A stretch of 33,626 nucleotides of DNA, from contig NZ_JAQMTY010000110.1 of assembly GCF_028330765.1 (NCBI RefSeq), forward strand, positions 1 through 33,626, in the 5' to 3' direction. This DNA comes from Spirulina subsalsa CS-330. Its GTDB lineage: Bacteria > Cyanobacteriota > Cyanobacteriia > Cyanobacteriales > Spirulinaceae. Of the stretch, positions 8,511 to 14,890 are shown piece by piece. The position numbers and the translations under genes are program-made. Position 1 is the stretch's first letter; each line of letters begins with the position of its first letter. The notes beneath the pieces are model-generated. The model ran no database searches and was not told the DNA's origin. It worked only from the letters and a program-made list of their open reading frames with translations.

Positions 8511-9011
8511 CTAATAACAGCCCAAGGATTCGTAGGTATCCGCGCCCGTCACCGGATTCACCCCCGATGCCCGTTCACATAACTGCTTTTTTTGGTCGCG
8601 ATCGAGGACGGCATCGGTGAAATCAACCCCCGTGATGGTGGCATCGGTGAAAATCGTGCGCAGGAGCATCGCTTCGGAAAAACGCGCATTGGTGAGGTCA
8701 GCCCCTTTAAAATCGCTCAGATAGGCGATTCCGGTGCGAAAATCTGCGTTTTTGAGGTTGGCATCCCGTAAACTGCACCCATTAAACACCGCCCCAATCA
8801 GATCCGCCTCGGCAAAATCTGCCCCATCTAAACTCGTGTTGGCAAATTCAGCTTCATTGAGAGTTGCACCATGAAAGTCTTTCGTGGTGACGCGCACATC
8901 ATCATAGGCCCGAATTAGCGACGAACTCCCCGCATGAGCCGGAGGGGAGAACCAGAGAAAACTACAGCACAACAGGCCGGCCACGAGGCCAAGGAAAGCA
9001 CGGATATTCAT
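8511..9011 (-). CDS. Secreted pentapeptide-repeat protein (thylakoid-lumen type)
   Basis: A 166-residue protein with an N-terminal signal peptide (hydrophobic core about 5-22, cleavage near PPAHAG). About a dozen pentapeptide repeats of the A(D/N)LXX kind follow (e.g. LDGADFAEADLIGAVF, ANLKNADF, ADLTNARF), predicting a right-handed quadrilateral beta-helix. The C-terminal cap LCERASGVNPVTGADTYESLGC has two cysteines that could form a disulfide in an oxidising compartment. This cap resembles lumenal pentapeptide proteins conserved in cyanobacteria and plastids. Exact role is unknown. It is divergently transcribed from the next small gene, sharing a 120-base intergenic region. Confidence 0.87.
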   Translation of the reverse strand: MNIRAFLGLVAGLLCCSFLWFSPPAHAGSSSLIRAYDDVRVTTKDFHGATLNEAEFANTSLDGADFAEADLIGAVFNGCSLRDANLKNADFRTGIAYLSDFKGADLTNARFSEAMLLRTIFTDATITGVDFTDAVLDRDQKKQLCERASGVNPVTGADTYESLGCY

Positions 9012-9131
9012 AGGATTGAATGATTGTGAAAATGATTGCCGATTTTAATTCTATTAAGATTTGTGACGCTCGCAAACTTTTCTAAGTTAAGATGCGAACA
9101 GGCAAGCGTTGATTAACGGAAAGGAAGAACT

Positions 9132-9341
9132 GTGTTTGATGAATTAACCCCCCTCGGTCAAGAAGTCCTCAAGAACCCGGTTGCATTTCTCGGTGGCTTT
9201 TTTGCGGGTGCGCTCCGGCTCAATCTCAACGAAGATCCGGTGAAAACCTGGCTCGCGAAAAACGGCATGGCCACAGAGGGTAGCGACGATGCCGCTGCCA
9301 CGGAGGCAGGATCTGGGCCGCAATCCATTTCGATCGATTAG
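9132..9341 (+). CDS. Small conserved cyanobacterial protein, 69 residues
   Basis: Starts with GTG at 9132, preceded by AAAGGAAGA as ribosome-binding site. The core EVLKNPVAFLGGFFAGALRLNLNEDPVKTWL resembles a small conserved family found in cyanobacteria and plant plastids (UPF0426-like). I recognise this from memory and could not check it. The tail (about residues 46-69) is acidic, Ala/Gly/Ser-rich and probably disordered. There is a weakly hydrophobic stretch (NPVAFLGGFFAGALRL) but no clear signal peptide. The gene ends about 70 bases before the alcohol dehydrogenase on the same strand, so co-transcription is possible. Function unknown. Confidence 0.75.
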   Translation: MFDELTPLGQEVLKNPVAFLGGFFAGALRLNLNEDPVKTWLAKNGMATEGSDDAAATEAGSGPQSISID

Positions 9342-9413
9342 GGTACAGTGGGGGGCTGTCCGACTCCTGTACCCGTTCAACACCATTAGATCTTCATTCA
9401 GGAAAGCGATCGC

Positions 9414-10415
9414 ATGATTCAAGCCTACGCAGCCACAACCGCCGGCGGAACCCTAGAGTCGTTTGCATACGACCCAGGGGCATTGCCGGACGAAGAAGTC
9501 GAAATTCAGGTGGAGTACTGCGGCCTGTGTCACAGCGACTTGAGCATGATTAAAAATGATTGGGGCATGAGTGCCTATCCCCTCGTGCCGGGCCATGAGG
9601 TGGTGGGAACGGTGGCGGCGGTGGGCGATCGCGTCACGACCCTAAGCGTCGGCCAGCGGGTCGGCTTGGGTTGGTTTTCCCGGTCTTGTCTGCACTGTAA
9701 CCCCTGTTTATCTGGGGATCAAAACCTCTGTAATACCGCTGAAGGGACGATTGTGGGACGATACGGCGGTTTTGCCGATCGCGTTCGTGCTCAAGCGGAA
9801 TGGGTGATTCCGATTCCGGATGGGATTGATCCAGCTAAAGCCGGGCCGCTGTTTTGTGGCGGCATTACGGTGTTTAACCCGATTGTGCAATGTGGGGTTA
9901 AAGCGACGGATCAGGTGGGCGTGATTGGGATCGGTGGTTTGGGTCACATGGCGGTGCAGTTCCTCAAGGCTTGGGGCTGTGAGGTGACGGCGTTTTCTAG
10001 TAATCCGGCGAAAGCGGCGGAAATTCGTGAGCTAGGGGCGGATCACATTGTCAATTCCCGCGATCCCGATGCGATCGCCGCCGTGGCCGATTCCTTTGAC
10101 TTCATCCTCTCGACGGTGAATGTGGATCTCGATTGGGGGGCCTATGTGACGGCGTTGCGGGCGAGGGGACGGCTGCATTTTGTCGGGGCGGTTCCCAATG
10201 CGATTCAGTTGGGGGCGTTTCCGCTGATTTTGGGCCAAAAATCCGTTTCTGGGAGTCCCTTGGGCAGTCCGGCAACGACGGCGACCATGCTGGAGTTTGT
10301 CGCTCGTCACAAGCTCGAACCGGTGACGGAGGTGTTTGAGTTTAGCCAAGTGAATGATGCGATCGCCCATCTCGAAGCGGGCAAGGCTCGCTATCGGGTG
10401 GTGCTGAAAAAGTAA
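9414..10415 (+). CDS. Zinc-dependent NAD(P)-alcohol dehydrogenase (cinnamyl-type MDR)
   Basis: A medium-chain dehydrogenase/reductase of 333 residues acting on alcohols/aldehydes in the cytoplasm. Catalytic zinc ligands are Cys39 (in CGLCHSD), His61-Glu62 (PGHEVVG) and Cys148 (LFCGG). Structural zinc cysteines are at 92, 95, 98 and 106. The Rossmann motif GIGGLGHMAVQFLKAWG (172-188) binds the dinucleotide. The residue after beta-2 (FSSNPAK) suggests NADP rather than NAD, as in YahK/CAD-like aldehyde reductases. Broad aldehyde reduction is the usual activity; the physiological substrate is not predictable. Convergent with the YbjQ-type gene, from which a HIP1-containing hairpin separates it. 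Confidence 0.92.
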   Translation: MIQAYAATTAGGTLESFAYDPGALPDEEVEIQVEYCGLCHSDLSMIKNDWGMSAYPLVPGHEVVGTVAAVGDRVTTLSVGQRVGLGWFSRSCLHCNPCLSGDQNLCNTAEGTIVGRYGGFADRVRAQAEWVIPIPDGIDPAKAGPLFCGGITVFNPIVQCGVKATDQVGVIGIGGLGHMAVQFLKAWGCEVTAFSSNPAKAAEIRELGADHIVNSRDPDAIAAVADSFDFILSTVNVDLDWGAYVTALRARGRLHFVGAVPNAIQLGAFPLILGQKSVSGSPLGSPATTATMLEFVARHKLEPVTEVFEFSQVNDAIAHLEAGKARYRVVLKK

Positions 10416-10445
10416 CGTCACGAATCATTCCTTAAGTAAAGCAGG

Positions 10446-10469
10446 AGGGAGCGATCGCGATCGCTCCCT
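10446..10469. terminator. Perfect 24-bp palindrome between convergent genes, probable bidirectional terminator
   Basis: Bases 10446-10469 read the same on both strands. The arms are AGGGAGCGATCG and its complement, so two overlapping HIP1 octamers form the tip. It sits 30 bases after the dehydrogenase stop and 30 bases beyond the end of the opposing YbjQ-type gene. The strong GC stem suits a terminator for both genes, but there is no long T-run, so rho-independent function is inferred rather than shown. Confidence 0.45.
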
Positions 10470-10498
10470 GCCGGGTTGAATCGTCCTGTTGCCCTGGC

Positions 10499-10822
10499 CT
10501 AGAACTTAACCGCCGTCCCCGTGGCAGTGATCAAGAGCAGAACGCCTGAAGAGTCAATATTGATCGTGCCGGTGTCGATTTCAATGCCGATTACCGCGTC
10601 AGCGCCCATTTTTTTGGCCCGTTCTTCGAGTTCAGCGATCGCACTTTTTTGGCCCTTCTCAAATACCTGCTCATAGGCTCCCGTGCGGCCGCCAATAATA
10701 TCCCGAATCCCCGCAAAAAAGTCCCGCAGCGCATTGCTGCCATAAACCACCTCAGCCGTAACAACGCCGAGATATTCCCGTACAGGTTGGTTTTGAAGCG
10801 TGTCAGTGGTGGACAAAATCAT
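10499..10822 (-). CDS. YbjQ/UPF0145-family protein
   Basis: A full-length 107-residue member of the YbjQ family (putative heavy-metal-binding domain). Typical features are the start MILSTTDTLQNQPVREYLGVVTAEVVYG, the middle FFAGIRDIIGGRTGAYEQ and KGQKSAIAELEERAKKMGADAVIGIEIDTGTI, and the C-terminal strand VLLLITATGTAVKF. The family forms small oligomers and its biological role is unproven; the metal-binding name comes from structural annotation. The start ATG has AGG nine bases upstream. It is probably transcribed alone or after the DUF928 gene on the same strand. Confidence 0.88.
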   Translation of the reverse strand: MILSTTDTLQNQPVREYLGVVTAEVVYGSNALRDFFAGIRDIIGGRTGAYEQVFEKGQKSAIAELEERAKKMGADAVIGIEIDTGTINIDSSGVLLLITATGTAVKF

Positions 10823-10900
10823 AAGAGTCAGCCTGGATAGTGATTAATTCGCTTCAAGTTTAACCCACCGGCTGCGGGTCAAGATTAACCCCAGGCTGAA

Positions 10901-11850
10901 TCAGCGAGCGGGAGATGTGGGAGGGACAAGCGGCTTCGGGGTTGGTTTCGGCATCAAATTCAGCGCCTCTAACACAGAGTCTAAATTCCCATCGAGGAGA
11001 AGCTGCTGCCATTCCGGGAGCCACTCTTCATCCTCCGGCGCTTGTCCGTGGTACTCAAACGATGCAGCAAGGGCATCGTACCAAAGCCCCGCTTGGCCGA
11101 AGAGCACCGGTAAATCCTTGGCCTCTGCTTCAGCCTGTTGGTCTGTGAAGGTGGAATCGGGTTCGACGCGCATCAAGAACGCCGATTCACTTTCGATCCT
11201 GACTTCAGCATCACAGATCAGCGTGACGTGCCATTCGTACCATTCCGCCGTGACCAAAGGTGACAGGGGCGGTTCCACCTCGGCGGTGTTCACCGCAACG
11301 ATTCCCCCTTGGGCGGGTAGGTCGATCGGGATTTGCGCGATGGTTTCCAAGTCTGCGTTGATCAGGGTGAGGAAACCCGTGGAGGCTGTGCTGGGGGGAA
11401 TGTAGGCGTAGAGGGTGGGGAATGCCGCACTCGTCAGGCCGTGGGCTTGGCCGAACTCGTTGATGGAGGCGAGGACTTGCACGGTGGCATCGGGGTCAGC
11501 GGTGCAGGTTGTGGACAGTGTGGACGGGGGAAGTTCTAGGGTTTCGCCGCCGCGTGTGGTGTCACTGGGAACGAAAATATCGGGGGGCTAAAGACTTGGC
11601 CGCCGTGGCTGTCGGTGCGTTCGGGTGCGCCGCGATCGCGCCGTTGGGTTTGGTTGGACTCCGGGGGGGCAGGAATCGCTTGGCCGCCATGGCTTTCGGT
11701 GCGATTCGGAGCACCACGATCGCGCCGAATTTGTGCGATCGCTGCATCACTGGGCCGTTGTTCTAAGGATGGCACGGTGACCCCTTGAGCCTCAATGGTG
11801 ATGCTGAGTAACATAGTACTGAGGCCAAGAATAAGCGATCGTTGCAGCAT
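10901..11850 (-). pseudogene. DUF928 secreted protein, frameshifted in a G6 tract
   Basis: Two minus-strand frames together make one DUF928 protein. The N-terminal part (11850 to a stop near 11536) has a signal peptide (about 1-22) and two copies of an RDRGAP-x-RT-x-SHGGQ module. The C-terminal part (downstream of about 11580, to the stop at 10901) reads FVPSDTTRGGETLELPPST, then a cysteine-containing region, then AAFPTLYAYIPPST and WYEWHVTLICD. These are hallmarks of the family. One extra base in the G6 run at 11582-11587 would join them as GGQVFSPPD-IFVPSDTTRGG with no other change. The break is therefore a 1-bp deletion, a sequencing error, or a switchable homopolymer. AGGGG-like bases precede the start. 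DUF928 function is unknown; these are exported cyanobacterial proteins, often near CHAT/haemagglutinin proteins. Confidence 0.8.
11595..11727 (-). repeat. In-frame 84-bp-period tandem duplication in the DUF928 gene
   Basis: About 49 bases beginning at 11595 recur from 11679 (period 84 bp, 28 codons). Both encode the module RDRGAP-x-RT-x-SHGGQ, and each contains a HIP1-like GATCGCG core. Differences are mostly silent or conservative (N/E, E/D). The period is a multiple of three, so the duplication preserves the reading frame of the N-terminal part. Confidence 0.75.
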
Positions 11851-11959
11851 AAAAACCCCGTATTAAATCCTAAATCCTGTGAGCATTCAGCCGACACCCT
11901 GAACCCCTTCCAAATTAACATTTTCGTTAGGCTTGGACGTTCCGACCCATCCAGAAGTT

Positions 11960-12006
11960 TCTCCCCCTGACGATTCCAAAAATTAACAATGCCGCCGGGG
12001 GAGAAT
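11960..12006 (+). other. Stem-loop upstream of the DUF937 gene
   Basis: TTCTCCCCC (11960-11968) and GGGGGAGAA (11998-12006) form a perfect 9-bp stem around a 29-base loop. It lies in the 258-base gap between the divergent DUF928 and DUF937 genes, about 100 bases before the DUF937 start. It might be a leader structure or a repeat remnant. No other copy was noticed here. Confidence 0.3.
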
Positions 12007-12108
12007 GGAGCAGCCGCATAGGACTGATAATTACTTTTTGATAATAAATGTTCCGATCCCTAGCTATCCCTCGTTACTCTAGATTCAACCCCTTATTCAG
12101 CAAGCACA

Positions 12109-12621
12109 ATGAGTCTAGTTAATGCCTTCTTAGGCGCAATCCAAGACCCCAACGCCCAAGCCAGCCCCAATCAACTCGGCAGCATCTTAAACACCGTCCA
12201 ACAGTTGAGCCAAACCACCCAAGCCAACCCCGACGCAATGCAAACCGCCATGGGCATCGTCGGTAAATATGTGCGATCGGGTCTTCAGGAAACGAAAAAC
12301 ACCCAAGGTGCTGCCGCCGCCCAAAGTCTGGTGAATCAATACAGCGGCACACAACCCAACGCCCAAGTTGTTAACCTACTGCTCAATCAAGAACAAGTCC
12401 AAAATCTGATTAGCGAAGTAGCACAAAAAACCGGACTCCCCGCCGCCACCATCCAAGGTCTATTGCCCAGTTTAATCCCCTTGGTTTTACAGTTTCTCCA
12501 AAGCGGCACACCCATCGATGGCAGTGCCAACAATGCCGTTCTCAACTCTTTTCTAGATACGGATGGCGATGGGGATGTGGATTTAGCAGATGCAATGAAA
12601 ATGGCTAGCCGTTATCTATAG
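12109..12621 (+). CDS. DUF937-like protein with a C-terminal EF-hand
   Basis: A 170-residue protein with no signal peptide. Residues 1-130 are Q/N/A-rich helices with the layout of DUF937 proteins: MSLVNAFLGAIQDPNAQASPNQLGSIL at the start, then NLISEVAQKTGLPAATIQGLLPSLIPLVLQFLQSG. The C-terminus carries one canonical calcium-binding loop, DTDGDGDVDLAD (about 149-160), followed by a short helix. Function is unknown. The EF-hand suggests Ca2+ binding, or a dockerin-like structural loop. Transcribed divergently from the DUF928 gene and followed immediately by a repeat cluster. Confidence 0.8.
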   Translation: MSLVNAFLGAIQDPNAQASPNQLGSILNTVQQLSQTTQANPDAMQTAMGIVGKYVRSGLQETKNTQGAAAAQSLVNQYSGTQPNAQVVNLLLNQEQVQNLISEVAQKTGLPAATIQGLLPSLIPLVLQFLQSGTPIDGSANNAVLNSFLDTDGDGDVDLADAMKMASRYL

Positions 12622-12680
12622 CGGTTTTCATGAAATTGAGGTATCAAGATCCCCCTCAATCCCCCTTAAAAAGGGGGAAG
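12618..12680. repeat. Dispersed repeat, family R, copy 1, with CCCCCTT hairpin
   Basis: Begins TATAGCGGTTTTCATGAAAT and runs through a CAAGATCCCC block to the stem TCCCCCTT (12660-12667) / AAGGGGGA (12671-12678) with an AAA loop. It starts at the DUF937 stop codon, so the hairpin may also serve as its transcript end. A degenerate second copy follows at 12710. Confidence 0.6.
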
Positions 12681-12709
12681 TGGTGTTCTCATCCTTTCGC
12701 AATCTGCTA

Positions 12710-12782
12710 CATAGCGGTTGTTCTGAAAGATAAGGGATCAAGCCCCTTCTCAATCCCCCTTTTCAAGAGCTACTGCTTATAC
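12710..12782. repeat. Dispersed repeat, family R, copy 2, with inverted end facing 13072-13092
   Basis: The order matches copy 1: CATAGCGGTT, a TTCTGAAA block, ATCAAGCCCC, then TCAATCCCCCT. It ends with CTACTGCTTAT (12770-12780), the exact inverse of ATAAGCAGTAG at 13072-13082. The material between those arms therefore looks like later insertions into one older repeat. Confidence 0.5.
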
Positions 12783-12784
12783 AT

Positions 12785-12877
12785 AAGCCAAGTTGCTAGT
12801 CTAGAGAGGGGGTATACGTGAGCCAGAGGCTCACACGACTCTGGAATCCGATGTAGTGCGAGCTTCTAGCTCGCTGC
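12785..12877. repeat. Dispersed repeat, family B, copy 1 (uninterrupted)
   Basis: Runs from AAGCCAAGTTGCTAGT through GAGCCAGAGGCTCACAC and GGAATCCGATGTAGTGCGAG to CTTCTAGCTCGCT. It contains two small palindromes (GTGAGCCAGAGGCTCAC and GCGAGCTTCTAGCTCGC). The same sequence is found at 19192-19524, where it is split by a 240-bp element, so this copy shows the empty site. Confidence 0.7.
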
Positions 12878-12930
12878 CCTGACGGAGCGAGGGGATCAAT
12901 CGCAGGGTAGGTCAACGTTGGAAGGTTGTG

Positions 12931-13072
12931 TATAGCAATCCTATTTGATTCATGAACAGGCAAGGGGCTTAAGCCCCTTGTTGATGAGGAGATTTGATTC
13001 ATGAACAGGCAAGGGGCTTAAGCCCCTTGTTGATGAGGAGATCAGATCTTTGATTGATTTAGGATCGCTATA
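12931..13072. repeat. MITE-like element, family A, copy 1, with a 49-bp internal tandem duplication
   Basis: Terminal imperfect inverted repeats are TATAGCAATCCTATTTGATT (left) and the complement of TATAGCGATCCTAAATCAAT (right). Inside, a 49-bp unit is present twice in direct repeat (12943-12991 and 12992-13040). Each unit carries the perfect palindrome CAAGGGGCTTAAGCCCCTTG. No reading frame of note lies inside. Small size, inverted ends and a second genomic copy fit a non-autonomous MITE or REP-type element. Confidence 0.75.
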
Positions 13073-13149
13073 TAAGCAGTAGTTTTCAAAAGAGAGGTGG
13101 TGTGCTCATCCTTGCGCCAGTCACTCTACAAACGTTTCTACAGAGGAAA

Positions 13150-14067
13150 ATGATTACAATGCTACAAGAACTTTCTCCGTCAGAATTTCAATCGTTTTAT
13201 CAAAAAAATGGTTATGTTGTGGTGAGAAATTTAATTCCTCACTCGCGTTTAGATCATGTTCTGCACTATTACAAAAACGATATTGTCACCGCTCGCCATC
13301 CCTTTTTTCGCCAAAATACCTACACCTATGAAAAAAGTACCCTTGATGAATACGGTCACATCAAAGAATCGTTTCTAGATGTTCACAATTACAATCAATA
13401 TCCTGATTTCAGCAATAGTATTAAAGATGTTCTCTGTAGTCTGGAAATTCGGAATACCCTCAGTGAAATTTCTGGGTTTGAAACCTTTAACCTGATGCAG
13501 GGGATGCTGTTTGATGCTAATACTGCCACGTTTCCCCATCAGGAATGGTGGTATCTTGACAGCATTCCCCACGGTTATTTAACGATCGCCTGGATTGCCC
13601 TCGAAGATATTGCGGCCGAAGCGGGGCGGTTTTACGTGATGGCCGAGGCTGAGGATAATCAGGATTTTCGGGGGGATAATCCTGAACTGTCCCATGATGA
13701 ATGGGCGCAGCGGATTCGGGACTATGTGGATGCCAACCCTGACCGGGTGATTGCGCCGGATTTGCGTAAGGGGGATGTGCTGTTTTTTAATTCCAAAGTG
13801 ATTCACGGTTCTTTGCCGACCCAAGATCCTCGCTTTTCGCGGAAGTCTTTGACGGCGCATTATTTACCGGCTCAGTATGAGTTTGGTAATTTATTTAAGA
13901 CCCGCCCGGCCCATTATCAGATGTATCAAGGGATGCGCTACCACGCCACCTATTCGGACTACACGCCGCTGCGGGCGTTTCAGTTTCAACTGAAGCAGTG
14001 GATTTACAGTACACCCTGGTTACATCAGGGGGTGCGATCGCTCTTCAACGCCGTGAAGCGCTCCTAA
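13150..14067 (+). CDS. PhyH-family Fe(II)/2-oxoglutarate dioxygenase
   Basis: About 305 residues of the phytanoyl-CoA dioxygenase family. The start fits (ELSPSEFQSFYQKNGYVVVRNLIP). The iron-binding region FPHQEWWYLDSIPHGYLTIAWIALEDI supplies the first His and acidic residue. A distal VIHGSLPTQDPRFSRKSLTAHY supplies the second His and the 2OG-binding Arg. Substrate is unknown; members hydroxylate lipids and small molecules. An in-frame GTG at 13102 is rejected because the bases before 13140 belong to a dispersed repeat. The ATG at 13150 follows AGAGGA, and an ATG at 13159 is also possible. The stop overlaps the stop of the convergent NTF2-like gene. Confidence 0.85.
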   Translation: MITMLQELSPSEFQSFYQKNGYVVVRNLIPHSRLDHVLHYYKNDIVTARHPFFRQNTYTYEKSTLDEYGHIKESFLDVHNYNQYPDFSNSIKDVLCSLEIRNTLSEISGFETFNLMQGMLFDANTATFPHQEWWYLDSIPHGYLTIAWIALEDIAAEAGRFYVMAEAEDNQDFRGDNPELSHDEWAQRIRDYVDANPDRVIAPDLRKGDVLFFNSKVIHGSLPTQDPRFSRKSLTAHYLPAQYEFGNLFKTRPAHYQMYQGMRYHATYSDYTPLRAFQFQLKQWIYSTPWLHQGVRSLFNAVKRS

Positions 14068-14843
14068 TCGACCCGGACTCGTTGGGTGACGAGGGTAATC
14101 CCGCCGCCCCGAATTAGAATCGCGGAAAACCATTGATCGCCAGCACGGCGGTCAATTTGGCCGCGTTTGAAAATGCCGCCGGCTTGGAGCAATTCCAACT
14201 CAAAATCAGCCTCACTGAGGTATTCAGCGGTGACGGGTTCTTCTAAGGCTGCACCGAGGAGGAGATCGCCGTTGAGGGGTTCTTGCACCACCACATCAAA
14301 ATCAAAGGATTCGCCCCGTTGTACCCGTTCCGGCAGATGGACATCGACTTCCGGGGGGCTGTCGCCCAGGAAAACGAGGGTGCGCTCGGCGAGAATGTCT
14401 TGGTGTTGGATGCGTTGGGTTTGGCGGTTGATATGTTGGCGCGATCGCACCACGGAACTGAGGCGCACCGGTTTGCGGCCATCGTAGCGAGTTCCGGACA
14501 CACGGGTAATCGTTTCGGCGATCCATTCATCCCCTTCAACGCGCCAATCTTCCAATTCAATGTCATAGCTTAACGTCCGATAATCCCGCCATAGGGTGCG
14601 CAGTCCATCTTGCAGCCCGTTGGTGGCGAGATCATCGTTGGTTTTAAAGGTCGGGCTATAAAATTCCATCACCGCATCGAGGTCTCTGCGATTGGCCGCG
14701 GCTTCGAGGTCATCAAGGGTTGTGGAAATCTCAGACGGCAGCGATTCAGGGGTCTGAGCGTAGAGGGCTGGGGTAAAAACGCCGAAAAGACCTGCGCTTA
14801 AGAGGCCAGAGAAGAGAACAGGTTTCAGAGCAAAGTTACCCAT
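14064..14843 (-). CDS. Exported NTF2-like (SnoaL-fold) protein with C-terminal beta domain
   Basis: 259 residues with a signal peptide (about 1-29, ending ALYAQT). An NTF2/SnoaL-like cone domain spans roughly 35-140 (LDDLEAAANRRDLDAVMEFYSPTFKTND, LRTLWRDYRTLSYDIELEDWRVEGDEWIAE, TRVSGTRYDGRKPVRLSSVVRSRQHI). The C-terminal half (about 155-259) is beta-rich (PPEVDVHLPERVQRGESFDFDVVVQEPL) and looks like an immunoglobulin-like domain. No catalytic residues can be assigned. This architecture is conserved in cyanobacteria as a periplasmic protein of unknown role. The 47-base divergent gap to murG holds the palindrome GAGTTT-AGAC-AAACTC (14865-14880). Confidence 0.78.
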   Translation of the reverse strand: MGNFALKPVLFSGLLSAGLFGVFTPALYAQTPESLPSEISTTLDDLEAAANRRDLDAVMEFYSPTFKTNDDLATNGLQDGLRTLWRDYRTLSYDIELEDWRVEGDEWIAETITRVSGTRYDGRKPVRLSSVVRSRQHINRQTQRIQHQDILAERTLVFLGDSPPEVDVHLPERVQRGESFDFDVVVQEPLNGDLLLGAALEEPVTAEYLSEADFELELLQAGGIFKRGQIDRRAGDQWFSAILIRGGGITLVTQRVRVD

Positions 14844-14864
14844 TGATGATAGGTTGAATTACTG

Positions 14865-14880
14865 GAGTTTAGACAAACTC
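14865..14880. promoter_or_regulatory. Short palindrome in the NTF2-like/murG divergent promoter gap
   Basis: GAGTTT (14865-14870) and AAACTC (14875-14880) form an inverted repeat with a 4-base spacer, ending ten bases before the murG start. The whole divergent gap is only 47 bases, so both promoters must overlap it. The palindrome could be an operator; it is short enough to be chance. Confidence 0.25.
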
Positions 14881-14890
14881 ACTATAACTC

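Noticed and set aside
12630..13002. Two ~65-codon ORFs (12630-12821 plus, 12796-13002 minus) in the repeat cluster
   Set aside because: Both are composed of dispersed-repeat sequence and hairpins, with no ribosome site or protein-like conservation.
12943..13040. Two identical 49-bp units, possible minimal CRISPR
   Set aside because: The units are directly adjacent with no spacer and are bounded by inverted repeats shared with another locus, so this is an internal duplication of a mini-element.
13102..13149. Upstream GTG start giving the dioxygenase 16 more residues
   Set aside because: The extension is encoded by repeat-derived sequence and the family N-terminus begins near ELSPSEFQSFYQ. 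The ATG at 13150 has a better ribosome site.
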